DNA from: Ignavibacteriota bacterium
Lineage (GTDB): Bacteria; Bacteroidota; Ignavibacteria; UBA10030; UBA6906
Length of the DNA: 64,000 nucleotides
Assembly: GCA_016707525.1 (NCBI GenBank)
Contig: JADJHP010000001.1
Span: 62,001-126,000 of the forward strand
Direction: 5' to 3'
Below, one piece after another: positions 51,343 to 60,430 of this stretch. How positions within the stretch are numbered: the stretch's first letter is position 1; every line of letters begins with the position of its first letter. A program made the translations under genes and the position numbers. A model generated the notes under the pieces. That model saw only the letters and a list, made by a program, of their open reading frames with translations, was not told the origin of the DNA and searched no databases.

Positions 51343-52197
51343 ATGGCAAATGCACTCTCATTCCAGCACATGGCCGGACGCGTGTGCGTCATCACCGGCG
51401 GCGGCGGGATCATCGGTCAGGCCCTCGCGTCAGGATTCTCGGCGGTCGGCGTCCGTATGGTCATCGTGGACCTGATCAAGGAGAACGCCGAGAAGCTGGC
51501 CGCCTCGCTGAAGGAGACCTACGGCACGGACGCTCTGGGCGTCGAAGGGAATGTGCTGGACCGCGGTTCCATGGACCAGGCGCTGGCGACGATCACCGCG
51601 AAGCTGGGCGATGTGTCCATGCTGATCAATTGCGCCGGCGGGAATTCGCCGAAGGCGACGACGAAGGAGGAATTCATCACACCGGAGAATATGGGCCGGC
51701 TGGCCGACTCGTTCTACGGGCTGGATGTGGATGGATTCCGCAAAGTGTTCGATCTGAATTTCCTCGGGACCATCATCCCGACCATGGTGTTCACCGAGGG
51801 TATGGTCGCACGGCAGCAGGGCGTGGTCCTGAATATCTCCTCCATGAATGCCTTCCACCCCCTGACCAAGATCCCTGCCTATTCCGCTGCCAAGGCCTCG
51901 GTCAATAATTTCACCGAATGGCTCGCGGTGCACCTTGCCAAGGTGAACGTCCGGGTGAACGGTATCGCCCCCGGGTTCTTCGTCACGAACCAGAACCGGT
52001 TCCTCCTCTTCGACGAAAAGACAGGTGAACTCGGCCCCCGGGGCAAGAAGATCCTGGCCGGGACGCCGATGGGCACATTCGGAAAACCGGAAGATCTTCA
52101 GGGCGCGGCATTGTTCCTGATGTCGGATCTTGCGACATTTGTGACAGGCGTGACCATCCCCGTGGATGGTGGCTTCAACGCATATTCCGGAGTCTAA
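51343..52197 (+). CDS. SDR oxidoreductase, probable fructuronate reductase (D-mannonate oxidoreductase)
   Basis: 284 residues from the ATG at 51343 (AAGGAG upstream). Short-chain dehydrogenase with the NAD(P) motif VITGGGGIIGQAL, NCAGG at about 92, the catalytic Ser in VLNISSMNAF, the YSAAK pair near 185, and the PG loop IAPGFFVTNQNR. An insertion of about 30 residues after NCAGG (TPENMGRLADSFYGLDVDGFRK) is characteristic of the YjmF/UxuB-like SDR subgroup in hexuronate operons. Expected reaction: D-fructuronate plus NADH to D-mannonate, following UxaC and UxaE. The assignment to that substrate rests on the insertion and the gene neighbourhood. Confidence 0.82.
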   Translation: MANALSFQHMAGRVCVITGGGGIIGQALASGFSAVGVRMVIVDLIKENAEKLAASLKETYGTDALGVEGNVLDRGSMDQALATITAKLGDVSMLINCAGGNSPKATTKEEFITPENMGRLADSFYGLDVDGFRKVFDLNFLGTIIPTMVFTEGMVARQQGVVLNISSMNAFHPLTKIPAYSAAKASVNNFTEWLAVHLAKVNVRVNGIAPGFFVTNQNRFLLFDEKTGELGPRGKKILAGTPMGTFGKPEDLQGAALFLMSDLATFVTGVTIPVDGGFNAYSGV

Positions 52198-52200
52198 GAC

Positions 52201-53475
52201 GTGACGTATTTCGAACGCGGATCGGCCACCGACCGCATCTCTCCTGACGAGATGCGCACTGCCCTGCACGCAACCCTGCGTGCACTGGGGTCCAGGAGGA
52301 AGGTGCTTCTCGTGCCTCCCGATATTACCCGTGCGCATTCGCAGGCCGGTCCGCTGACGCGGATGGCCGTGGAGCACTATGGTGAGGCGGTGGGCGGCAT
52401 CCTTCCCGCGATCGGAACCCACGAAGCGATGTCGGAGCATGAGATCGAAGCGATGTTCGGCGACCTCCCGCGCTCCCTGTTCCGCACGCATGATTTTCGC
52501 ACGGGGGTGGCGACCCTCGGCGAGGTGCCGGCGGAATTCGTCCGCTCGGTGTCGGGTGGTGCCGTCGAGTACCCCGTCCCGATACAGGTGGCACAACTCA
52601 TGAACGAAGGAGGCTTCGACCTCATCCTCTCCATCGGACAGGTCGTTCCGCACGAGGTCATCGGCATGGCGAACCAGACGAAGAACATCTTCGTCGGTAC
52701 CGGCGGCGTGGACAGCATCCACCGGACGCATTTCCTGGGCGCCGCCTACGGCATGGAACGGATCATGGGCCGCGCCGATACGCCCGTCCGCCGGGTGCTG
52801 TCCTATGGTGCGGATCATTTCGCGAAGCACCTGCCCATCGTCTATGTGCTCACCGTCGTGGGCACCGACCCGTCCACAGGGAAGCTCGTTGTGCGCGGGT
52901 TGTACATCGGCGACGATGATGCGACATTCCAGAAGGCGGCCGCGTTGTCGCTCGAGGTGAACTTCATCCTCGTGCCGGAACCGCTCCGCAAGGTCGTGGT
53001 GTACCTCGATCCCTCCGAGTTCAAGAGCACATGGCTCGGCAACAAGAGCATCTACCGTACGCGCATGGCCATCGCTGACGGCGGGGAACTGATCGTCCTG
53101 GCGCCGGGCGTGGTCAAGTTCGGTGAGGATGCGCGCATCGACGGACTTATCAGAAAGTACGGCTACGTCGGCACCCGTGAGGTGCTGGAGCTGGTGAAGA
53201 AGAACGCGGATCTGAGCGCCAGCCTGAGCGCCGCGGCGCACCTGATGCATGGCTCGTCCGATGGCCGGTTCTCCATCACGTATTGCCCGGGTGGCGTGTC
53301 GCGCGAGGAGATCGAACGCGCGAATTTCCGCTACGAGCCCCTGGCGCCGATGATGCAGAAGTATGATCCGGCAACACTCCGTGACGGATTCCAGACGATG
53401 CCGGACGGCGAGCAGATCTTCTACATTTCAAATCCTGCGCTCGGGCTGTGGGCGCATCGCGACAGGATGCAGTGA
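52201..53475 (+). CDS. LarA-family nickel-pincer racemase/epimerase homologue
   Basis: 424 residues, GTG start three bases after the previous stop. DUF2088/LarA family: VPPDITRAHSQAG (the D-x-TR motif), LPAIGTHEAMSEHEIEAMF, and MANQTKNIFVGTGGVDSIHRTHFLG, which carries the conserved Lys and the following Gly-rich turn and His. LarA enzymes racemise or epimerise 2-hydroxyacids using a nickel-pincer nucleotide tethered to the Lys. In this locus the natural candidates are sugar acids such as mannonate or gluconate; that is inference. The LarB/C/E cofactor genes are not in the window. Co-transcribed with UxaC, whose start lies 13 bases downstream. Confidence 0.82.
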   Translation: MTYFERGSATDRISPDEMRTALHATLRALGSRRKVLLVPPDITRAHSQAGPLTRMAVEHYGEAVGGILPAIGTHEAMSEHEIEAMFGDLPRSLFRTHDFRTGVATLGEVPAEFVRSVSGGAVEYPVPIQVAQLMNEGGFDLILSIGQVVPHEVIGMANQTKNIFVGTGGVDSIHRTHFLGAAYGMERIMGRADTPVRRVLSYGADHFAKHLPIVYVLTVVGTDPSTGKLVVRGLYIGDDDATFQKAAALSLEVNFILVPEPLRKVVVYLDPSEFKSTWLGNKSIYRTRMAIADGGELIVLAPGVVKFGEDARIDGLIRKYGYVGTREVLELVKKNADLSASLSAAAHLMHGSSDGRFSITYCPGGVSREEIERANFRYEPLAPMMQKYDPATLRDGFQTMPDGEQIFYISNPALGLWAHRDRMQ

Positions 53476-53488
53476 CAGGGAGGTGACG

Positions 53489-55000
53489 GTGGCACAAGCG
53501 AAGCGGAGATCGAAGTCGAAGCGTCCGGCACCCCGCCGGCGGCCCTTCATCGGTGAAGAATTCCTGCTGGAAACCAAACAGGCCCGCCGGCTCTATCATG
53601 AGTTCGCGGAAGACCTGCCGATCATTGATTATCACTGCCATCTGGACCCGAAGAGCATCGCGGTGGACCGCCGCTTTGCGACGATCACCGAGCCGTGGCT
53701 CGAGGGCGACCACTATAAGTGGCGTGCGATGCGCACGTGTGGGGTGGATGAACGCTTCATCACCGGCAATGCGACCCCCTGGGAGAAGTTCGAGAAGTGG
53801 GCAGAGACGGTCCCTCGGACACTCCGCAATCCGCTCTACCACTGGACACATCTGGAACTCCGCCGGCCGTTCGGGATCACGAACACGCTCCTCGGCCCGG
53901 ATACCGCAAAGGGCGTCTGGGAGAAATGCAATGCGCTCCTGGCGAAACCGGGCTTCACCACACGCGGGATCATGAAACGGATGAACGTCGAGGTGGTCTG
54001 CACGACGGATGACCCGATCGATTCGCTGGAACACCATCGTGCGATGGCAGCCGACCCGACGATGCCGGCGGCGGTGTACCCCGCATGGCGCCCCGACAAG
54101 GCGATGGCGGTGGACAACCCCGTGACGTACGTGGGCTATCTGCTGAAACTATCGGCCGCGGCGGATATGGAGATCCGGTCCTATGATGCGCTGCTCGAGG
54201 CCCTGAAGAAGCGGCATACCTATTTCCATGAGAACGGCTGCCGGCTCTCCGACCATGGACTGGATGAGGTCTATGCCGAGGACTACAGCGTGCAGGGCGT
54301 CCGTGATCTGTTCGGGCAGGTTCTGACCGGCAGGACCCTCGATCCGATGGCCGCGCGCAAGGTGAAGTCCGCTATCCTGCATGAGCTTGCGGTCATGGAC
54401 GCGGAACGGGGATGGGTGCAGCAGCTTCATCTGGGCGCATTGCGGAACAATAACACCCGCATGATGCGCACCCTGGGTCCGGATACGGGGTTCGATTCGA
54501 TCGCGGACTGGCCGCAGGGCGCGCCTCTCGCCCGGTTCCTGGACCGCCTCGATGATAAAGAAAAGCTCACGAAGACGATCCTGTATAATTTGAATCCGGC
54601 GGACAACGAACTGATGGCCACGATGATCGGGAACTTTCAGGACGGCTCCGTGGCAGGGAAGATGCAGTTCGGGTCCGCATGGTGGTTCCTGGACCAGCGC
54701 GAGGGGATGATCCGTCAGCTCGAGGCCCTGTCGGCAATGGGGATGCTCGGCCAGTTCATCGGGATGCTCACGGATTCCCGGAGCTTCCTGTCGTACCCGC
54801 GCCACGAGTACTTCCGGCGGATCCTGTGCGCGATGCTCGGCGACGACATGGCGCGCGGGATGATCCCGGACGACCTTGCACTTGTCGGCGCGCTGGTCCG
54901 CGATGTCTGTTACGAGAATGCACGCCGGTACTTCCCGTTCCCGGTCTACGCGGAATCGTCATCCAAGTCACCCCTCCACCGCTCAAGGAAACACTCATGA
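53489..55000 (+). CDS. uxaC: Uronate isomerase (glucuronate/galacturonate isomerase)
   Basis: 503 residues from the GTG at 53489, with GGGAGG upstream; longer open sequence before it overlaps the LarA gene. A basic N-terminus (AKRRSKSKRPAPRRR) is an extra compared with E. coli UxaC (470 residues). Amidohydrolase-fold motifs: DYHCHLDPKSIA (metal-binding HxH), VVCTTDDPIDSLEHHRAM, LQLHLGALRNN split as QLHLGALRNNN, TRMMRTLGPDTGFDSI, and FLSYPRHEYFRRILC near the end. It converts D-galacturonate to D-tagaturonate and D-glucuronate to D-fructuronate in the cytoplasm. Its stop overlaps the KduD start (ATGA). Confidence 0.94.
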   Translation: MAQAKRRSKSKRPAPRRRPFIGEEFLLETKQARRLYHEFAEDLPIIDYHCHLDPKSIAVDRRFATITEPWLEGDHYKWRAMRTCGVDERFITGNATPWEKFEKWAETVPRTLRNPLYHWTHLELRRPFGITNTLLGPDTAKGVWEKCNALLAKPGFTTRGIMKRMNVEVVCTTDDPIDSLEHHRAMAADPTMPAAVYPAWRPDKAMAVDNPVTYVGYLLKLSAAADMEIRSYDALLEALKKRHTYFHENGCRLSDHGLDEVYAEDYSVQGVRDLFGQVLTGRTLDPMAARKVKSAILHELAVMDAERGWVQQLHLGALRNNNTRMMRTLGPDTGFDSIADWPQGAPLARFLDRLDDKEKLTKTILYNLNPADNELMATMIGNFQDGSVAGKMQFGSAWWFLDQREGMIRQLEALSAMGMLGQFIGMLTDSRSFLSYPRHEYFRRILCAMLGDDMARGMIPDDLALVGALVRDVCYENARRYFPFPVYAESSSKSPLHRSRKHS

Positions 55001-55752
55001 CCCCATCTTTTGACCTCACAGGTTCTTCCGCCATCGTCACCGGTGCCAGCACGGGGCTCGGCAAGGGCATGGCCCTTGCGCTCGCGACGGCAGGAGCGGA
55101 TATCCTGCTTGTCGATCATGTGTCGAGCAGCGACACTGCCGCCGAGATCCAGAAGCTGGGACGGAAAGCGCAGGTGTTGAGCGTGGATCTCATGCAGATG
55201 TCCTCAATCCCGCTCGTCGTGGAGACGGCCATTGCGGCGTTCGGCAAGGTGGACATCCTGGTGAACAATGCAGGCATCATCCGCCGCACGCCGGCCATCG
55301 ACTTCAGCGAGAAGGACTGGGACGACGTGATGACGATCAACAGCAAGACCGTCTTCTTCCTGAGCCAGGCCGCCGCAAAGGATATGATCAAGCGGAAGTA
55401 CGGCAAGATCATCAATGTTGCATCATTGCTTGCGTTCCAGGGTGGCATCATCGTGCCGTCGTATGCCGCGAGCAAGGGCGCCGTGGCGCAGGTGACGAAA
55501 GCCCTGGCGAATGAATGGGCGGCGCTGGGCATCACGGTCAACGCTGTTGCCCCGGGGTATATGGCGACGAATAACACCAAGGCGTTGCGCGAGGACCCGG
55601 CACGGAGCAAGTCCATCCTGGACCGTATTCCGGCGGGCCGCTGGGGTTCGCCCGAGGATCTCGGTGGGGCAGCGGTGTTCCTTGCATCGCATGCATCGGA
55701 CTATGTCACCGGCCATGTCCTCGTCGTGGACGGCGGCTGGATGGCACGGTAA
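54997..55752 (+). CDS. kduD: 2-dehydro-3-deoxy-D-gluconate 5-dehydrogenase (KduD-type SDR)
   Basis: 251 residues, start ATG 54997 in the ATGA overlap with uxaC, ribosome site AAGGAA. Classical SDR: IVTGASTGLGKGMALAL (cofactor), DILVNNAGIIRR, NVASLLAFQGG, YAASKGAV (catalytic Tyr and Lys), VAPGYMATNNTKALR, DYVTGHVLVVDGGWMAR. The NTKALR-x-DPAR stretch after PGYMATN is typical of KduD and 2-deoxygluconate dehydrogenases. It reduces 2,5-diketo-3-deoxygluconate made by KduI to 2-keto-3-deoxygluconate. The neighbouring kduI gene supports the call. Confidence 0.9.
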   Translation: MTPSFDLTGSSAIVTGASTGLGKGMALALATAGADILLVDHVSSSDTAAEIQKLGRKAQVLSVDLMQMSSIPLVVETAIAAFGKVDILVNNAGIIRRTPAIDFSEKDWDDVMTINSKTVFFLSQAAAKDMIKRKYGKIINVASLLAFQGGIIVPSYAASKGAVAQVTKALANEWAALGITVNAVAPGYMATNNTKALREDPARSKSILDRIPAGRWGSPEDLGGAAVFLASHASDYVTGHVLVVDGGWMAR

Positions 55753-55756
55753 CACG

Positions 55757-55777
55757 CATCACCACGTTCCGGTGATG
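55757..55777 (+). terminator. Small hairpin after kduD
   Basis: CATCACC / GGTGATG with a seven-base loop, five bases after the kduD stop; followed by AAACTAC rather than a U-tract, so probably a stabilising or weakly terminating hairpin. Confidence 0.4.
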
Positions 55778-55812
55778 AAACTACAGTAGGTCAATGAACT
55801 TTCGAGGAAACG

Positions 55813-56646
55813 ATGGATATCCGGTATTTGCCTGATGATCGCTCGTACGAGCGTTGGACGACGGAAGAGCTCCGGCGGGCGTTCCTGCTGGACGGACTGT
55901 TCGTCCCCGACGAAGTGAGAATGGTGTACTGTGATGCTGACCGTGCGATCGCGGGTGGAGCGGTGCCGAGGAGTGGCGCGCTCGTGCTCGAGGCGACGAA
56001 GAAGGAGATGGCCGCGAACTACTTCACCGAGCGGCGCGAAGTGGGCGTGGTGAATCTCGGTGGCGACGGCGTGGTCCGCACCGATGGCGTGGATCATGTG
56101 ATGCGTTTCCGCGACATGCTGTACATCGGCCGCGGGACGAAGGAAATCTCCTTCACGAGTGCGAGCGCGGATGCCCCGGCTCTCTTCTACTTCGCGTCGT
56201 ATCCGGCGCACGCATCGTATCCGACCACGCTTGCTCCGCGGGAAAACGTGGACCAGTCGCATCTGGGTTCGATGGAATCGGCGAACAAGCGGACCATCAA
56301 CCGGTACATCCATACGGGGGGCGTGCGGAGCTGTCAGCTGGTGATGGGACTGACGGAACTCGCGCCGGGGAGTGTCTGGAACACCATGCCCCCGCATACG
56401 CACCAGCGACGCATGGAGATCTACCTGTACACAGGGCTTGGGAAGGATGACCTCGTCGTGCATCTGATGGGGCGGCCGGATGCCACGCGCAATGTGCTTG
56501 TGCGTGATCTGGAGGCGGTCATCTCGCCGCCGTGGTCCATCCATTGTGCGTCCGGGACGAAGAACTATCTCTTCGTCTGGGCCATGGGCGGTGAGAACCA
56601 GGAATTCGGGGATATGGATGCGGTGGCCATGTCCGATCTGAAGTAA
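55813..56646 (+). CDS. kduI: 5-dehydro-4-deoxy-D-glucuronate isomerase (KduI)
   Basis: 277 residues, the same as E. coli KduI, with GAGGAA before the ATG. The cupin-type zinc site is clear: WNTMPPHTHQRRMEIYLY (His-x-His and Glu), with the final His in PPWSIHCASG. N-terminal LRRAFLLDGLFVPDEVRMVY and MLYIGRGTKEI are also standard. It isomerises 4-deoxy-L-threo-5-hexosulose uronate, the ring-opened product of unsaturated galacturonate released by the GH105 enzyme, to 2,5-diketo-3-deoxygluconate for KduD. Confidence 0.96.
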   Translation: MDIRYLPDDRSYERWTTEELRRAFLLDGLFVPDEVRMVYCDADRAIAGGAVPRSGALVLEATKKEMAANYFTERREVGVVNLGGDGVVRTDGVDHVMRFRDMLYIGRGTKEISFTSASADAPALFYFASYPAHASYPTTLAPRENVDQSHLGSMESANKRTINRYIHTGGVRSCQLVMGLTELAPGSVWNTMPPHTHQRRMEIYLYTGLGKDDLVVHLMGRPDATRNVLVRDLEAVISPPWSIHCASGTKNYLFVWAMGGENQEFGDMDAVAMSDLK

Positions 56647-56670
56647 CAACCTCACAGGAAAGATTCTTTG

Positions 56671-57954
56671 ATGGCAGCTTCCGCGCTTTCGGCTGAACAG
56701 GCTCCTCCGGGCGGACGGTACCGCTGGACGATCTGCAGTCTGCTCTTCGTTGCAACCACGATCAACTACATCGACAGGCAGGTGCTCGGCATCCTGGCTC
56801 CCGATCTGCAGAAGGCGATCGGGTGGAGTGAGATCGAGTACGGCTACATCGTGGTCGCGTTCCAGGCGGCGTATGCGCTGGGCCTTCCGCTGTTCGGCCG
56901 CTTCATCGACCGGTACGGCACGAAGCTCGGCTACACGATCTCGATCGTCGGGTGGAGCGTGGCCGCCATGGCGCATGCCCTGGCATCTTCGGCACTGTCC
57001 TTCGGCATCGCGCGGGCGCTGCTCGGCGTGAGTGAGGCAGGCAACTTCCCGGCATCGATCAAGACGACCGCAGAGTGGTTCCCCAAGAAGGAGCGGGCGC
57101 TGGCGACGGGCATCTTCAATTCAGGAGCGAACATCGGTGCGGTGGTGGCGCCGGCAACGGTACCGTGGCTTGCGGAGCACTGGGGGTGGGGCGGTGCGTT
57201 CATCGCGACCGGCGCGATCGGGTTCTTCTGGATCATCGCGTGGTTGCTGCTGTATGAGCGCCCTGAGATCAGCAAGCGGGTGAGCAAGGAAGAACTGGCG
57301 TTCATTCTGAGTGACAGGGAAGAGGCAACGAAGGAGAAGGTGCCGATGGCCGTGCTGTTCAGGCACAAGGAGACATGGGCCTTCGTCCTTGGCAAATTCC
57401 TCACCGATCCGATCTGGTGGTTCTATCTGTACTGGCTGCCGAAGTTCCTGCACACGCAGTATGGCCTGACGCTGACCAATCTGGGGCTGCCGCTCATTGC
57501 CATCTATACCATGACCACCGTTGGCAGCATCGGTGGCGGATGGGCATCGTCGCGCCTCATCGCCTCGGGCTGGGCCGTGAACAGCAGCCGCAAGCTGGTC
57601 ATGCTGATCTGTGCTCTGCTTGTCGTCCCCATCATCTTCATGTCCGGCAGCTCCAACCTGTGGATCGCCGTCCTCTTCATCGGCCTCGCCGCCGCCGCAC
57701 ATCAGGGCTGGTCCGCGAACATCTTCACGCTCGTATCGGACATGTTCCCGAAGAAGGCTGTGGGTTCGGTGGTCGGGTTGGGTGGTATGGCCGGTTCCGT
57801 GGGTGGTATGCTCTTCTCGATGACCGCGGGGTATCTGCTGGAGTGGACGGGCAGTTACATGACTCTGTTCTACATTGCCGGGTCCGCGTATGTTCTCGCT
57901 CTGGTGGTGATCCAGGTGCTGGTGCCGAAGATCAAGCCGCTTGAGGGGATCTAA
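56671..57954 (+). CDS. exuT: MFS hexuronate transporter (ExuT-like)
   Basis: 427 residues from ATG 56671. Twelve membrane helices of the anion:cation symporter branch of MFS: RWTICSLLFVATTINYIDRQVLG (helix 1 with the NYIDR motif of ExuT/GarP), FGRFIDRYGTKLGYT (motif A), LGVSEAGNFPASIKTTAEWFPKKERALATGIFNSGANIGAV (split over helices 4-5), WWFYLYWLPKFLH in helix 7. It imports galacturonate or glucuronate with protons across the inner membrane. Placement between kduI and the GH105 gene fits uptake of monomeric uronates and unsaturated uronates. Confidence 0.93.
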   Translation: MAASALSAEQAPPGGRYRWTICSLLFVATTINYIDRQVLGILAPDLQKAIGWSEIEYGYIVVAFQAAYALGLPLFGRFIDRYGTKLGYTISIVGWSVAAMAHALASSALSFGIARALLGVSEAGNFPASIKTTAEWFPKKERALATGIFNSGANIGAVVAPATVPWLAEHWGWGGAFIATGAIGFFWIIAWLLLYERPEISKRVSKEELAFILSDREEATKEKVPMAVLFRHKETWAFVLGKFLTDPIWWFYLYWLPKFLHTQYGLTLTNLGLPLIAIYTMTTVGSIGGGWASSRLIASGWAVNSSRKLVMLICALLVVPIIFMSGSSNLWIAVLFIGLAAAAHQGWSANIFTLVSDMFPKKAVGSVVGLGGMAGSVGGMLFSMTAGYLLEWTGSYMTLFYIAGSAYVLALVVIQVLVPKIKPLEGI

Positions 57955-58024
57955 GCGCACGATCCCCATTGTGCGGGAATGAACCGGGGTGAGGGCGAAA
58001 AGGGTGGTTCGTACGTTACGAAAG

Positions 58025-58042
58025 TAAACGTTAAAGTAACGG
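58025..58042 (+). promoter_or_regulatory. LacI-family operator upstream of the GH105 gene
   Basis: TAAACGTTAAAGTAACGG with central AACGTT palindrome, matching the operator at 46283 at 14 of 18 positions. A further GTTACGAAAGTAA lies directly upstream (58014-58026). It ends in the ribosome binding site of the GTG at 58051, which is why that later start is preferred. Confidence 0.62.
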
Positions 58043-58050
58043 AGGCAGCC

Positions 58051-59322
58051 GTGGCAGTGAACGCGGTGAAACGAATGAGGAGCACGAGGAATTCGAGGAA
58101 CGCGTATCTCCTGTTCCTTGCGATCACCCTGCCGGTGCTGGTGTTGTCATGTGCACCTTCCCGGACAGCGGACCATCCGACGGCGAGGCGGATCGTGGAT
58201 CCCTCGCTCCCCTGGTCGGCCCGCATCGCGCAGAGTTTCGTACTCCGGCATCCCGGCGGCGTGTCCTGGGATTCTCTCACGACGTCGCAGGCCTGGAACT
58301 ACGAGCATGGACTCATGCTCGTCGCGTTGCACAAAGCGTGGCAGCATACCGGTGACGGGCAGTACTTCGAGTTCATCAAGCAGAACATGGACCGGTTCAT
58401 CGCGCCGGATGGCTCGATCCGTACGTACAAGCGGACGGAATTCAATCTGGATCAGATCGCCGCGGGGCGGGCGTTGTTTCCGCTCTTGAAAGCATCGGGC
58501 GAGCAACGCTTCATGATCGCGGCAGATACCCTCCGCCAGCAACTGCGCGATCATCCGCGCACGAAAGAGGGCGGGTTCTGGCACAAAGAGATTTATCCGT
58601 GGCAGATGTGGCTCGATGGGCTGTACATGGCCGAGCCGTTCTATGCGACGTACGCGGTGATGCACAACGATACGGCTGCCTTCACGGATATCGTGCGGCA
58701 ATTCCGCTACGTGCACGCGCATACGAAGGACCAGCGCACCGGGCTTCTCTATCATGCATGGGACGAGAGCCGGTCGCAGCGGTGGGCCGATCCGAAGACC
58801 GGGCAGTCGCCCAATTTCTGGTCCCGCGCCATGGGCTGGTACATGATGGCGCTGGTGGATGTCCTCGATATCCTGCCGCCGGCGCATCCGGGCAGGGCTG
58901 AGCTCATCGCGCTGCTCCGGGATGCCGCGCCGGGGATCGCCAACCATCAGGATCCGGCGACCGGATTGTGGTGGCAGGTCACCGATCAGCCGGGCAGGGA
59001 AGGGAATTACCTGGAAGCGTCGGGGTCGGCGATGTTCGCCTACGCCTTCGCGCGGGGCGTTCAGCGAGGCTGGCTCGACCCGGCCTATGGTGTGAAGGCG
59101 AAGGCGGCATTCGAAGGACTCACCACCAGGCTGGTCACGGTGTCGCCAGAAGGGTTCGTCGACCTCCATGAGACGTGCCGGAGTGCGGGTCTTGGCGGCA
59201 AGCCGTACCGCGACGGGAGTTATGCGTACTACATCAGTGAGCCCCGGCGTCTCAACGACTTCAAGGGTGTGGGTCCCTTCCTGCTTGCGGCCATCGCCCT
59301 GGAGGAAGGTTGGACGAAATGA
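58051..59322 (+). CDS. GH105/GH88-type unsaturated rhamnogalacturonyl hydrolase, lipoprotein
   Basis: 423 residues from the GTG at 58051 (GGAGG six bases upstream); an earlier ATG at 57979 would translate the operator. N-terminus: lipoprotein signal (AYLLFLAITLPVLVLSC). The catalytic (alpha/alpha)6 barrel shows WNYEHGLMLVALHKAW, FNLDQIAAGRALFPLL (conserved Asp), WHKEIYPWQMWLDGLYMAEPFYATYA (catalytic Asp region of YteR-type enzymes), HAWDESRSQRWADPKTG, FWSRAMGWYMMALVD, and SYAYYISEPRRLNDFKGVGPFLLA. It hydrates unsaturated galacturonyl termini left by pectate or rhamnogalacturonan lyases, in the periplasm, giving the KduI substrate. Confidence 0.93.
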   Translation: MAVNAVKRMRSTRNSRNAYLLFLAITLPVLVLSCAPSRTADHPTARRIVDPSLPWSARIAQSFVLRHPGGVSWDSLTTSQAWNYEHGLMLVALHKAWQHTGDGQYFEFIKQNMDRFIAPDGSIRTYKRTEFNLDQIAAGRALFPLLKASGEQRFMIAADTLRQQLRDHPRTKEGGFWHKEIYPWQMWLDGLYMAEPFYATYAVMHNDTAAFTDIVRQFRYVHAHTKDQRTGLLYHAWDESRSQRWADPKTGQSPNFWSRAMGWYMMALVDVLDILPPAHPGRAELIALLRDAAPGIANHQDPATGLWWQVTDQPGREGNYLEASGSAMFAYAFARGVQRGWLDPAYGVKAKAAFEGLTTRLVTVSPEGFVDLHETCRSAGLGGKPYRDGSYAYYISEPRRLNDFKGVGPFLLAAIALEEGWTK

Positions 59323-60389
59323 AGAAGCAGTCCCATATCACGCTTGCGGACATCGCGGGGCGTCTCGGCGTATCGCGCGTCACCGTCTCGAAGGCACTGC
59401 GCGGACACCCGGATATCTCGGAGGGGATGTCCAAGAAGATCCGTCGCCTGGCGAGCGAACTCGGCTACAGTCCGAACCGCATGGCACGGAATCTTTCCGC
59501 GCGGCGCTCGCACCTGCTCGGGCTCGTGGTACCCAAGATCGCACACTTCTTCTTTGGTTCGGTGATCGAATCGGTGTACGCGAAGGCCCTCGAGCAGAAG
59601 TACGAGACCATCCTCATGGTGTCGCACGAGAATGAGGAGCAGGAGATCCAGCATCTCCAGACGCTCGTGTCCATGCGGGTGGATGGCATCATCATCTCCG
59701 TTTCAGCGCGATTGAAGGACATCAAGATCTATGAGTGGGTCCGCCAGATGGGGATCCCGTTGCTCTTCATGGACCGCATCCCCGACCCGCAACCCAAAGG
59801 ATCGACGGCCGTTCTGGTGGATGATTACGGCGGGAGCATGAAGGCGATCGAACAAGCCATGGCTGCCGGCTATACGACCATCGCCTGTATCGGCGGCGAC
59901 ACGAATGTGAACATCGGCCGCAACCGTGTGCAGGGGTACACCGATGCGCTCACCCGTCACGGGCTCGAGATCAGGAAGGAATGGATCGTTGCGGGGGGGT
60001 ACGGGACCGATGTAGGCTATCACGGGTTCATGCAGTTGCTGGAATCGGGCCCCCTTCCGCGCTGTATCTTCACGGTGACGTATCCGATCGCCCTCGGCGT
60101 GTACGCGGCGGCGAAGGCACGCAAGATCCGGATCCCGGAGGATGTGGATGTCATTTGTTTCGGTGACAGCGATGTCGGCGGATTGCTCACCCCGGCGCTG
60201 AGCTGCGTGAATCAGCCCACACAACGCCTCGGTGAAGGATCCGTGAAACTCATGATGGAAATGATCGAGCATCCTGATTCCGTGGCACCGGGGAACCGGA
60301 TCATCCCCACGGAAGTGATCGTCCGGGAAACGTGCGTCGCGAAGGGGAATCGTCCGCTGTCCTCCGTACTCGGCGGTGCCGGGAGATGA
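59319..60389 (+). CDS. LacI-family transcriptional regulator of the uronate locus
   Basis: 356 residues from the ATG at 59319 in the ATGA overlap with the GH105 stop; GGAGGAAGG lies nine bases upstream. N-terminal HTH TLADIAGRLGVSRVTVSKALRGHP with hinge ELGYSPNRMARNL, then a periplasmic-binding-protein-like effector domain (LLGLVVPKIAHFFFGSVIESV, VDGIIISVSARLKD, AIEQAMAAGYTTIACIGGD, RVQGYTDAL, VDVICFGDSD). Likely repressor released by a uronate or its breakdown product. It is the only DNA-binding regulator in the locus, so the matching palindromes at 46283 and 58025 are its probable targets. Confidence 0.92.
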   Translation: MKKQSHITLADIAGRLGVSRVTVSKALRGHPDISEGMSKKIRRLASELGYSPNRMARNLSARRSHLLGLVVPKIAHFFFGSVIESVYAKALEQKYETILMVSHENEEQEIQHLQTLVSMRVDGIIISVSARLKDIKIYEWVRQMGIPLLFMDRIPDPQPKGSTAVLVDDYGGSMKAIEQAMAAGYTTIACIGGDTNVNIGRNRVQGYTDALTRHGLEIRKEWIVAGGYGTDVGYHGFMQLLESGPLPRCIFTVTYPIALGVYAAAKARKIRIPEDVDVICFGDSDVGGLLTPALSCVNQPTQRLGEGSVKLMMEMIEHPDSVAPGNRIIPTEVIVRETCVAKGNRPLSSVLGGAGR

Positions 60390-60430
60390 TCGCATGACAG
60401 CCCGCGCCATAGGGATCACCGGAGCTTCTC

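Noticed and set aside
51430..53250. 606-codon open frame on the minus strand
   Set aside because: It is the GC-rich antisense shadow of the SDR and LarA genes; the plus strand has clear family motifs and the minus strand none.
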